DNA of 64,000 nt from Marsupella aquatica (taxonomy: Eukaryota; Marchantiophyta), in assembly GCA_973895155.1 (NCBI GenBank), contig OZ316894.1:2666001-2730000 (forward strand), given 5' to 3'. The position numbers and the translations under genes are program-made. Positions 36,201 to 45,974 of this stretch are shown piece by piece. Each line of letters begins with the position of its first letter. Position 1 is the stretch's first letter. The notes beneath the pieces were generated by a model. That model was given only the letters and a program-made list of their open reading frames with translations. It made no database searches and had not been told where the DNA came from.

Positions 36201-39011
36201 TTAACTCTAAGAACTTGTGAGATTACAATGTGTCACCAAAGCGGAATCTGACATTATAATTCACGAGATTCATAACTGAGGTTTTACTTCAAGTATTTGG
36301 GTTCCAAAATACAAGAAGGAGGTAAGTCTCTCCAATTATTAAGTCTGATTTAGAACTCGTAGGTTCAGAATCAATAAACTTAACAAAAGGGAGGCAAAAA
36401 TGCAGAACTTAACCATCTCTCTACACTAGGGGAAGAGGTATAAATAGTGATGAACTACAGAATAAGAGGTCACAGGGTCGAAGAGACATGCCTCTTCATA
36501 ACCCTCAAAAAGTCAAAATGACGATTCAATATGTGGAAAGCCGGAAAAAATGGCTAAGTATGAACTCTTAAACTCTTAAAAACTTAAACTCTTAAAAACG
36601 TAAAAACTTAAACTCTTAAACTCTTAATTTCAGTATACTAAAAATTGAGTAGATTCAACTATTTTTAACTTTCTACTCCTGGTTCGGAAAACTCTGAAAT
36701 TTTTCCAGTAGGGTTTCCTAGGTACAGACTACAGCCTAAAGAAGTATGACAGCTTCTAAAGCTCTAGAACACATTTCTAAAAATCAGATAAGATGCACTA
36801 CTCTAAAAACTAACTAAGAACACTTAGAGACTTCTTCAAGCTTGCTGTCGGATGTCCTCTGGTTCTAGTAACTCCACAAGGGTAACAATTCGGTTCTGGG
36901 TAACCTCTATCAGCTTAGCTTGGCGTGGGGATCCTCTGGAGTATGGTAGGCACCTCAGTTGTCTCTCAGGATACATCAAAGGCATTCTCTTCATCAAATA
37001 ACAGGAATCTATACGAAGAGCTTCTCTGTATATCCCGATCACATCATAGTTGTTGCAGGTAGCAGCATACACTTGAGGATAATGAAACAGGAACTCATCA
37101 CTACTCATCATCCTGGAATAGAAGGGTCGAAGTCTCCATTTGACATCTCTGAAATACCGGTTGAAGCTGGGCAGAGTTTGAGAGGTAAGGTGGAAGAGAA
37201 GTCAGTAATGAGCGCCTATGTCTTGCATTCCTTCCCTCTTCAAGGCCTGCTCCTCGTTTTGTTGCAAAGTCCCGTTGGAGTTAGCCGAGCCTGTCACAAT
37301 CGCGGGGCTCGCCAGTTCGCAAGTCGCAACTCTTAAAGTCGTAAAGTCTTAAAGTAGGGTTTACTCGTAAACCCTTAAACTCTTAAACTATTAAACACTT
37401 CAACTCTTCAACTCTTAAACTCTTAAACTATTAAAGTAGGGTTTACTCGTAAACCCGTAAACTCTTAAAACACTTCAACTCTTCAACTCTTAAACTCTTA
37501 ATCTTCGGCAGAGTTTAGTTTACTCGAGTTATCAGCAAATATAGTTTAACTACTTCAAAAATTTAAAAATTTTCCGGTTTTCTTCATGACTTTGGAATTA
37601 CTGCCTATCTACACAAGCTATATCGCAGGTTGCAGCATATACCGCATATCGGAAAGGATTGAGTAGAGGAAGAGGTCCTACAATATGGGAACTGGCTTTC
37701 TGTTCAGGTGACCAGGCAAGTTCCCCAAAGCTGTTCAAGGATGCAATGAACATGCTCCTCTCCAATGCAGCTGAGTTTGACTTGGAGAGAAGCGTTCCTC
37801 TCAATGGAGATGTTCTAACAAAGTCTGTCAAGAGGAAAGGACCTGCAACTGGGATTGTCTCGCCACAAGACTCCCATCGGCATGATAAAGTCCTTATCAC
37901 ATTGCCGAATACCAGATCAATCAAGCGTAAAAATCTGCACCACACAATGTTTGCTTTCGTATTGGAAGAAAAACCTGATGACATTTCCGTTGTCAATCTC
38001 TCAGGAAGTGATGATTCAAGGGATGTAGATAGTGATGATTTCAGTACACCGCAGAGTCGACATCAATCACGTTCAACACAATACCCACAAAGCGCCCCCA
38101 CTGTACTTTAGCAGACATCGCTCCAATCTCCAGTTCTTGAAACAGAAGTCATGCAGGGTTCATGGCATCTGCGTCGAACATCAAGATTTGGGGCCGATCC
38201 ACACTGCAACGCGTCATTTGGTGGTAGTTCCGAGAGAGATGAGTGTCAAAATAGAGTGAAGAAAGTTGGGTTCCCCTCATCAAACGGTGTCATTGGAATT
38301 GTTGTCAAAGGACAACGCATGTTCAGGGGGGAACCCATAGCCGAAATGATATGGTTCTGCCCAAACAACACATGTTATCGGGGCCGTCCCCGCCGTGGTG
38401 TAGTGAACCTGCCCTCCGTTCCTGATGTTCTTCCTGTTATAAAAGGAACAAATGTTTCGGAAGCTGAGATGAAGTATCTTGTTGACCAGGGAATACCTAT
38501 AGCCCGAGGAAGAGACGGTCCTCTACCTCCACCATCACTTTTCGAGCTTCAAATCAACGTAAACTTATTTCCAGAGAGAGTGAATCTTTTGGAACCCACT
38601 GTTCGTCTCCAAAGTTGGAATGGAAAGAACACGGTTCCTCGATCAACCTTGACCCATGGCCACATGACGAGGATTGAATCTGCAAGAAAAGAGACCATGT
38701 CCGTCCAGGGACAGTGTGATGTTTCTATTGGGAACTCATGGGGGAAGCAATTCAAAGTACAAACACATGAGAATCTAAGGACGCCGAATAGTTACTTTGT
38801 GCAGATTTGTATTTTTCCGACTTGTTCTTGTGAGGATTTCTATCATCGACATTCTCACAGACATTCATATATGCCTTGCAAACATTTGTACTGGGTTTTC
38901 CAGACCGTTTTCAAACTAGAGGTTGAGGAATCTACTTTGACCAGCCAACCAATTCTCACAGTTGGAGAAGTCCGACTGATCTTGGAGAGGGAGAATGCTC
39001 ATGGTTTATAG
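33285..39011 (+). pseudogene. MULE-type transposase with SWIM zinc finger, nonsense-decayed
   Basis: Exons: 33285-35270, 35521-35598, 37629-39011, all phase 0 (1,148 codons). One frame stays open apart from four in-frame stops (33573 TAG, 34221 TAA, 34749 TGA, 38109 TAG); no frameshift is needed. The order is an N-terminal region, a Cys/His zinc module of FLYWCH/WRKY type (CTGFIECRNKTCDYF ... HMGTHNHPC), then a DDE-like core (MTKDWVTFSAHVYNH, GFMADNAQAGWLAVRNVF, FHFYQAFHRH), and a SWIM finger CSCEDFYHRHSHRHSYMPCKH at 38822-38884 (CxC...CxH). MULE/FAR1 transposases share that order. The third acidic residue was not placed. It would cut and move the element in the nucleus. Confidence 0.8.
35599..37628 (+). 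repeat. 2-kb intron 2 of transposase with CTTAAACT-type repeats
   Basis: The intron starts GTAATG and ends ATCGCAG. At 36555-36630 and 37330-37505 it contains arrays of short units around AAACTCTTAAAC; the second array has two about 75-bp higher-order units with TAGGGTTTACTCGTAAACCC. Near 37054-37073 the sequence TTGCAGGTAGCAGCATACACTTG resembles the real exon 3 acceptor (CGCAGGTTGCAGCATATACCG), perhaps a partial duplication. A minus-strand frame at 36836-37111 has no family that I recognise. Confidence 0.5.
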
Positions 39012-39660
39012 AGAAGGATATATTTGTCCTATACTTGAAACGGTTATATTAGTTTTTGTCGTATTACAACGGTATAGTTTTATGTTAGCGCCTGGCGCTG
39101 GGATGGAAGTCTTCCTTATTATCATTTACTTCATTGTAATCCTATCAATACAAATGATATTTTAAATTTTTGTTTCCCACATTATGCATTCATCCAATGT
39201 CATTTTCTAAATGGGTTGGTTGTTTCCACCATCGCCGGTGGTCTTTCAAATTGTCCAGAGTTTTCATTTCTGGTTTTCTGCCTTATTGTTGGCCGATAAT
39301 ATTATGTTACTTATGGTGGGACCGACCATGTCAATGTTTTTTCCCATGGCATTCACTGGTAAATGTTTGTGTGTCAGTGGTTTTTGGGACACTATTTTCC
39401 AGAAGTATGTTGGTGATTCCGGACTCACTTATCATCAGACAACAATTGTTGCCCTGTTAGTTGGTTCTAAGCTCTAGAGCGTAAATGAAGCGTAATGCAT
39501 ATTGCTTTTTTCAGATGTATCTGGCTTGAAGTAATGAAGTATTCTCCTGTTCCAATGACTAACATTTCCTGGTAACAGCAACCTATCCCTAATAACAGCA
39601 AAAAAAAATCTGCTACCAGAATTCCTGTTTTCCTGTTTCATGTCTCGGTGGCCATACCCA
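39012..39660. other. 3' flank of transposase, right end of inserted unit
   Basis: It holds one palindrome (39086-39100) and otherwise no gene. The final 60 bp include a run of nine A (39600-39608) and GGTAACAGCAACC / GGTAGCAGA-like motifs. I looked here and at 28590-28760 for matching terminal inverted repeats and found none convincing. Confidence 0.45.
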
Positions 39661-41099
39661 ATCAGGCCTAGTACAAGTCATCAAATACATCAGACTCCCT
39701 ACTGCCTTCTCATAAGGAATCTTAGCCATCAGACCTTTCTCCACAACATCCGTAGGAGAAAAAGCCGATGATAACTTGAAATGTGAAGCTAAAGGAATAC
39801 TCACTGGCTTACAGTTCTCCATGTTGAATCGTGCAAGTACTTTCCTCGCATACTAGCCTTGACTCAAGCACAACTGTCCAGTCTTAGAGTTCCTAAAAAT
39901 CTCCATCCCTAAGATCCTCTTGGCCTTACCAAGATCCTTCATCCTGAATTCAACACTCAATTTTGCCTTGAGACTATCAACCTCAGATTGATCTTTAGCC
40001 ACAATCAGCATGTCATCCACATAGATCACCAGAATGATGAAACCAAATACATCATTCTTGACTGATTTCATATATACACAAGGATCATACACCATCCTTG
40101 TAAAACCTTGAGCAAGCATGAAATCATCAAACCGCTTGTTCCATTGTCTGGGAGACTGCTTCAATCCATACAAGGACTTGAGCAATCTGCAAACTAAGTT
40201 CTCTTGGCCCTTCTTCATAAAGCCTAGTGGTTGTCTCATGAAGATCAACTCTTCCAAGTTGCCATAGAGAAAAGCAGTAACAACATCCATCTGATCCATC
40301 ACCAGACCAAAAAACACAACAAGCTGACACAAGATCCGAATTGTGGAATACTTAGCCACCAGTGAAAAGACCTCATTGTAGTCCACTCCTTTCTCCTGAG
40401 TGAATCCCTTGGCAACAAGCCTTGCCTTGTAGATCTTATCTCCACCCTCTGAAGGACTGTCCTTCACCTTGTAAATCCACTTACTGTCCACCACTTGCTA
40501 ACCTCTTGGAAGCTCCACCAGCTCCCATGTCTTGTTGTCACTCAAAGATTGCAACTCCCTTTGCATTGTTGCATTCCAATCATGCTTCTGCTCTGAAGCA
40601 CAAGCCTCACTGTACGAAGAAGACTCTCCTTCTTCCAAGATCAAAGCCATATCATCTTCATCAGGTGCAATGTCAATATCATCTAGCTTAGATGAGTCTG
40701 CCCATTGACCATACCTGGTAGGAGCTTTAGTAGAACGACTAGAAGTTCTTCTAGTAGATGACTCAGGTTGATCTACTGCTGCTGCTGGTTGAATTTGAGG
40801 TACCCCAGCAACAATCTGCTCCTCTTGTTCCATCACAGGAACTAGCTCCAAGCCCGGAGCTTCTCCATCTCTCCTGCCATGAACAACATCTGAAATCTTA
40901 CAGATCCAAGTCCAACAACTTGACATGGGATTCCATTTCCCATCAACACTAACTCGTTGGAAACCATGTAAGAACTGAAAAAATCTCTCCTAGAGCAAAT
41001 GTGAAAAGTACATGTATTATCTAGAATCCAGTTATCACTACCTAGATTTGACACTACGTTGAGCATAACCTTGACATCACAATATGTCATCATCATCAA
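39661..41099 (-). pseudogene. Copia 1 pol remnant: protease and RT, integrase deleted
   Basis: The protease remnant (about 41077-40880) reads WILDNTCTFHICSRRDFF where the family has an active-site D-S/T-G. It runs directly into the hinge before RT near 40880, so the whole integrase (about 1.2-1.4 kb) is gone. RT occupies 40926-39853 in one frame with in-frame stops at 40498 and 39853. It contains WIYKVKD, GFTQEKGVDYNEVFSLVAK, LYGLKQSPRQW and the catalytic YVDDMLIVAKD. RNase H stops at TCTRPD, where the MULE-like unit begins. Confidence 0.88.
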
Positions 41100-42132
41100 G
41101 TAAATCTACCTCATGCGAGCTTGATGTCGCGTTAGCAGATGCAGTAGGGACCTTTACTCGACAATCCCTTTTCATGTGGCCAGGCTTGCCACAATTCCAA
41201 CATGCAAGAGGCTTCCTCTCTTGCAATTTCCCTCTAGATTTAGATCTCCCCCGTGATGTAGATCTAAACCTGTTCTGCCCATTCGTGCGCTGCGCTGCTC
41301 TTCCCCTGTTCACATTGAGCGCAGTGCCAGAAGAAGATGTTGTCTGTGATTGATCCAACTTCTTCTGAGCATCATCAAACTGTAAAGAGCTCACCACCTC
41401 ATTATACAAAATGGACTTCAGATCTCTGTACAAGAGCACCTATTTCAAGCCCTGATAAGACGGCGGTAAGGAGCTTAGCAAAAGCAAGGTCTTATCCTCA
41501 TCTTCAACTCCTTTTCCCACGTTTGACAGATCCACCGCTAGACTATCAAACTCATCCAGGTGATCCTGCATCTTGCTCCCTTCCTTGAGCCTGAGGCTCA
41601 TCAAGAGAGACTTCTTGTACAACCGGTCTGACGCATCTTCCCGGTAGTACTTCTCTCTAAGAGCCTTGAACAATGACGCGCATTCCGCATAATCATCCAG
41701 CTGCTTGATGATGTGCGGCTTGAGATATAGCATCACTGCGTTGACAACAATCACCTGCTCCTGTCTCCATTGTCTCACAGAAATCTCCTCCTCTCCATCA
41801 TACTGCTCTCGCAATGAAAGCAGATGAGCTAAGCCCATGGCCCATAGAACACCCTTCACTTGCTTCTCCCAGAGCAAGTAATTAGTACGATAATTGTACT
41901 TCTCCACCTCAAACTTTACTCCTCCGAATCTTGCCATCTCCCTCTTCTTTCCTACTACCAATAGCTCTGGTAGTAGTACAGCTTCCTCCACTGCACGCCT
42001 CACAGGTGATTGTACCGGTGATACAAGTTCCTCCTCAAACGGTAGCAGCTCCTCCTCAGACTCTCTGTGTGATCGTTGCGATCTTGAAGCTCCACCGACA
42101 CCAATTCTTCTAGTATCCTCCGAGTCACTCAT
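41077..42132 (-). pseudogene. Copia 1 gag with CCHC zinc knuckle
   Basis: A UBN2/retrotran-gag type capsid (WEKQVKGVLWAMGLAHLL, LFKALREKYYREDASDRLYKKSLLMSLRLKEG, DHLDEFDSLAVDLSNVGKG) is followed by an Arg/Ser-rich linker and a perfect CCHC knuckle, CWNCGKPGHMKRDC, near 41220-41150. One in-frame stop at 41440-41442 splits it, otherwise the frame is open. The ATG is at 42132. The protein would package element RNA. Confidence 0.88.
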
Positions 42133-43598
42133 ATGAAACAATCACGAAAAAATGTATTTTTTCGAAACTTCTCACAAAACTTGAAACTCAACACCCCTGC
42201 ATAGCCCACAAAGCTAGGAGTCCAATACTGAAAGCCAAAATCAAAATCAAAATTTGACAGAAAAGTTATTCAAATTTCGGTTGGGGTGGGTAAAACCTTG
42301 GGAAACTCCCCCGTTTTGACCACCTCGGAGAATAACCAAAATACCAAGTACAACCCGTCATCGGATCTGTGATGTGATCGGTGCGCCGCGTTGCTAACTC
42401 CAGTGGCAACGTCCCCGCCAAAAAAGAACCAAAAAAGTTACCGTTTGGCGGATGGAATCTTTGTCGGACGGCCAAAAAAAAGCTCTCTATTTTTTGGGAA
42501 TATTCCCGCATAGCACCGCAGGTCTCACAGGGGGCCATTCCCCCTGTCGAAGCGGTTAAAATGCCGGGTCACCTGGCCCGGGAGAACCAATAGAAAGAGT
42601 CAGGGAAAGAGTTAAAAATTGGGGCCCTAAAGGGGTTGTTTAAGCCCCTTACCAAGAAATACACCCGGTATGGGGCCGGGGCACACAAAGGGCGTATCGG
42701 ACGAGGGTGTACGCATGTATTGTGTCAGGGCGTATGCCAAAAGGAGTCTCAGTGTCGGGAGGGGGGACAAAACAAGGGCGACCGGCGGTAGCAGCCTACC
42801 GTCGCGCAAAGGCGTGATACAAAAGGGGAAAAAAAGGGGGGGAAATCGTGATACACACAAAAAATTCACCCTAAAGTAACCCCAAAAAATGTCGAGTTAA
42901 ACACAAACAAGGCCGGTTACAAACCTAAACCGTCGCCGTTTCCAATGAGAAAACAACGAGTTACCGACAGGATTTGTTGCCGAATCACACCGGCGCCGTC
43001 TGCAACTCCAGCAGTGTAAAAGCTCCCGCCGCATCGCCTTCACATAGCGTCAAGTGCCAATCCCGGGCTCAAAATGACTGCCTTGCCGCGATCAAACCGT
43101 TGAGCCGTAGCACTTTGCGTTTCTTCCACCAAGTCGGACATCATGAAGAGAAACCTGGTTCAGATGTGAACAAGCTCCATAGCTTGTGAAAAAACCTGAA
43201 CGCCTCCTTCACTCGTCACGACGCACTCGGTAACAACTCGGCAGCAATCCACCTACCGAAACGACCAGCTCGCTTCAACCTTCAACTTGAGTTACAACAT
43301 GCGACGCCTCCCGCACTGCACAGCTCACACCGTTGAAAACACAAACTCTGGTCTCTCCCCCAAAAAACTGTCGAACACGAATAAAACCTGAATGACGCAA
43401 ACTTTGATTCCTCCGCACCACGGATACCGATCAGCAAGTTCTAACCACCGTTAGAAAGCCCTCTCACCTACCTATCTGCACAGCCACACACATTCAAGTT
43501 TCATGCAACGAAACTCCGAATGTACCATTGACAATGAACGCTGGAAAAACCTGTCATGAAAAAACCTCGTCACCTCCCAGGCATGCTCTGATACCACT
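42133..43598 (-). other. Copia 1 untranslated leader with tRNA-iMet primer binding site
   Basis: About 1.45 kb lies between the 5' LTR and gag with no supported gene. Next to the LTR, at 43585-43596, the minus strand reads TGGTATCAGAGC, complementary to the 3' end of initiator tRNA-Met and the common priming site of plant copia elements; two bases separate it from the LTR. Confidence 0.85.
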
Positions 43599-43942
43599 TG
43601 TTGAGCATAGACGACATTCGTAACAGCAAGCCCATGAACCATCCAATGCACAATAGTCGACACAAAGAGATACGTGGTTCACCTCCACATGAGGCTACGT
43701 CCACGGGAACACACAAGAGCTTTACTGCACTCTATGCCGACTGGCCATACCAAGCATCCACATCACAAGCTCTCCCTATCTCTTGACTAGCTCCGTAACA
43801 ATGAGCCTAAGTTCCACCAGGGTCTGGCATCAGCCCTGGCTATATGCACAACAGCACTACCGCTAACATTAGCTAAGTTCTAACCTGAGTTAGACTAACT
43901 ATGGTTACCTCATGAGTCACAAGACTAGAGCAATATCTAACA
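43599..43942 (-). repeat. Copia 1 5' LTR
   Basis: 344 bp, same length as the left LTR and nearly identical. It is bordered on the outside by CCACA (43943-43947), the same five bases that precede the left LTR. Promoter elements inside it were not resolved. Confidence 0.93.
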
Positions 43943-44517
43943 CCACAAAGCACCCTTGTCAAGCTAGATCCTCCCTCGCCAAACACTGCTCAACCTCAAC
44001 CCTATCACAGAAACTCAAGTAGGCTAACTCCGATAAACCCGTCACCACTAGTGGCAACTCCCATAGAAAGCCGCACATAATTCACCACGATTGATAGTCA
44101 CAAACTCAACTTCAACTCATCAATAGCCTGCACACGTATACGGATCCCGATTGTAAATACTCCATTCAAGGTAGTTAGGCATAACTTGGTCATTCAGTCT
44201 TGTCTCAAGTTCAACAATCATTGGTGAACGGGCTAGCAAATAGAAGTTCTCAAACTTGCGAGTCTTGCCATAAGCAGAACAAAGGATCAACACCCATTGC
44301 TCATTGGAGAAACTTTTATTTTGGGCATGACGTTACTCCCCAATTTCTATTCATCAATACTTAACCGCCCTGTCTCCAGGAGATGCCCCTGGCCCTAAGC
44401 TCATAGCTTGTCCTCAAATGACGGGACCGCCTCAAGGTCTTAACATTACAACTCACAAGATACAATGGAGTCACTCATGGCTTTGCTCAATTCTCATGAC
44501 AAGCCTGTGCTCCTTTG

Positions 44518-44800
44518 CTCAGGGGTCTCAGTATATGGAGGCCTCCCCATCACCTGCCACAGTTTTAGGCCTCGGACCCCCTAAAATGCAAAATATAAAA
44601 AAATAATTGTAACCCCTACATGCTGGAATATTCCAGAAATTTGATTTTAAAAAGACCCTAATACTCTTTTTAGGGTATTTGATTTAAAAACACCCTATTG
44701 TTCTTCCCAAAAATTCTTAACTTCTCCCTTAGAACTAATAAAGTGATCTTATACTTTGTCATACATGATGTGCCAATTTCATGAAAATGAAACCCCCAAG
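44518..44800. mobile_element. hAT-type MITE, 283 bp, inverted relative to 1744-2040
   Basis: It starts CTCAGGGGTCTCAG and ends GAAACCCCCAAG. The flanks carry a perfect 8-bp duplication CTCCTTTG at 44510-44517 and 44801-44808. The interior (CCTCCCCATCACCTGC, GGCCTCGGACCCCCTAAAATG, CACCCTATTGTTCTTC) matches the reverse complement of the 1744-2040 element over its full length. Confidence 0.9.
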
Positions 44801-45404
44801 CTCCTTTGCCTACCTAGCTTCCAGCCCCCCTTTGGCATAGCTAGTCCTCACAATGAGTATGTACTAACCATCCTCCAAAGTTGGGCCCATTGAGCTACTG
44901 GATCCCCATCCAACCCCAATGCACATTCCAAGTTCATGCAAATGTAGCTCTCATTCATATCTTTCCAACAATCCCAAAAACTCCTCAAAAAACGAGTTAC
45001 AATCACAAAGATATTCATTGTTTCTATTTGGGTCACAGTCCCTTGTATTGGGAAGCGCTTATGGCTTCCTCCAAGACCATTTGAAGAGAGCATTTCCCTC
45101 ATATACGCTTCTAGAGACCTATCACTCCTTCCCCAACCAACTCTTGTCCTGTAAGTTTGGACACCAACCTTGGTATCCAAACAGTCCAGGAGATGCCAGA
45201 GGGTTCCTGTTAAGTCTTTTCTTGCTTTTTGCATGAATTCATTCATCTTCACCATGTCTGCTGCTTGGTCTACCCCACCCTTGCCTCTTAGCCCAGCCCA
45301 CGTGTGTCTGTGGAGTGACGCTGGACAAGGACATCCATATTTGTTGATGTGAGCATGGTAATGAGGTCGGGTAGTGAGCAAACAACAACACTTGTTGATG
45401 ACAT

Positions 45405-45974
45405 TTGGGATGTGGTTGCGGCCATTGCCCTGGACTCTGGGCACCATGTCTTGATGGAGCGGCATCATGTATTACCACCCTAGGATGGCGTTCCAAATTG
45501 GTGTTATGCAAATGTGGTCTTCTCTCAGGCTGGTGTTCAAGGCATGGGGATGTGGTTGTGGCTGACCTTACTAGTGGGACCAACGTGGCAGCGGCTGCCC
45601 AGATACCGGGTTATGCAACTGCCCGGGCTGCACTGCTCAATGAGGGGGCTTATGCCAAGCGTTATTCATGGGACCTTTTCCACCCATTTTTTGTGGAGAT
45701 CTCTAGGGCTCAACATCCTACCTTTGACCAATTGTTGCGATCATACGCGGTTCACTATGCAGGTCATTATGTGGAGCAGAGGCCTTTTTCCCAGTGTCAG
45801 TTATCACAACCTTCTTTAGACAGAGAGTGTCGCTTTAGAGGACTTAAAGCATTCATTGTTGTTTGTAGGGGTGAAACAGTTAGTTTTAGGGCTCCAAGGC
45901 ACATTCCTTTGCTTGACCCTCCCAAGCATTTTACCCCAGAGCCCTACCAGGCTCTTCAGTTTGCCCCTCGTTAG
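45405..45974 (+). CDS. Unidentified open frame, 189 codons
   Basis: It stays open from about 45405 to the TAG at 45972-45974 and has a fairly natural composition in its second half (YAKRYSWDLFHPFFVEISR, TFDQLLRSYAVHYAGHYVEQ, FKAFIV-like RFRGLKAFIVVCRGETVSF). I do not recognise a family. No clear splice partner or upstream ATG context is seen. The minus strand is also open across 44848-45468, so chance or an unknown retroelement gag fragment are both possible. Confidence 0.3.
   Translation: MGCGCGHCPGLWAPCLDGAASCITTLGWRSKLVLCKCGLLSGWCSRHGDVVVADLTSGTNVAAAAQIPGYATARAALLNEGAYAKRYSWDLFHPFFVEISRAQHPTFDQLLRSYAVHYAGHYVEQRPFSQCQLSQPSLDRECRFRGLKAFIVVCRGETVSFRAPRHIPLLDPPKHFTPEPYQALQFAPR

Larger units (their letters stand above)
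28784..39100. repeat. 14 dispersed 15-bp palindromes TAGCGCCNGGCGCTA
   Basis: Sites (allowing one mismatch or a missing edge base): 28784-28797, 28884-28897, 30024-30038, 30812-30826, 30872-30885, 32601-32615, 32747-32761, 32851-32865, 32915-32929, 32978-32992, 33040-33054, 35279-35293, 35460-35474, 39086-39100. The centre base varies (T, A, C or G) while the 7-bp arms are kept, so selection or spread of a two-fold symmetric site is likely. All lie outside the inferred exons of both genes: 3' flanks, introns and the divergent promoter. None is seen elsewhere in the window. Each has CpG pairs and a CCNGG core. Confidence 0.92.
28600..39660. mobile_element. MULE-like DNA transposon with two divergent genes and a dispersed palindrome
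   Basis: The borders are where copia sequence stops: left about 28585-28600 (by comparison with copia 2), right about 39660, just before AATCAGGCCTAG of the copia RNase H. It holds a plus-strand MULE-type transposase with SWIM finger, a divergent minus-strand methyltransferase-like gene, and 14 copies of TAGCGCCNGGCGCTA. I could not find terminal inverted repeats or a clean TSD, and about 570 bp of copia is missing at the site. So the exact ends, and whether this is a simple insertion, are unresolved. Coding parts show nonsense codons, so this copy is probably inactive. Confidence 0.7.
28033..43942 (-). mobile_element. Ty1/copia retrotransposon 1, interrupted by a DNA-transposon-like unit
   Basis: Both 344-bp LTRs (28033-28376 and 43599-43942) start TGTTGAGCAT and end TATCTAACA, and the element is bracketed by the 5-bp duplication CCACA at 28028-28032 and 43943-43947. 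Orientation is minus: the primer binding site is next to the right LTR and the polypurine tract next to the left one. Gag and a decayed pol run from 42132 down to about 39661. The RNase H end is absent, replaced by an about 11-kb insert (about 28600-39660). Integrase is also missing. It is therefore non-autonomous and dead. Confidence 0.92.

Noticed and set aside
37430-37470. Telomere-like AGGGTTTA motifs in intron 2 of the transposase
   Set aside because: Only isolated copies within a different repeat unit; not a TTTAGGG array.
28784-39100. Reading the palindromes as a CRISPR array or terminators
   Set aside because: Spacing is irregular (50 bp to several kb), the host is a eukaryote, and there are no U-tracts or regular spacers.
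28600-39660. Terminal inverted repeats for the MULE-like unit
   Set aside because: I compared 28590-28760 with the complement of 39500-39660 and found no convincing match, so no TIR is reported.
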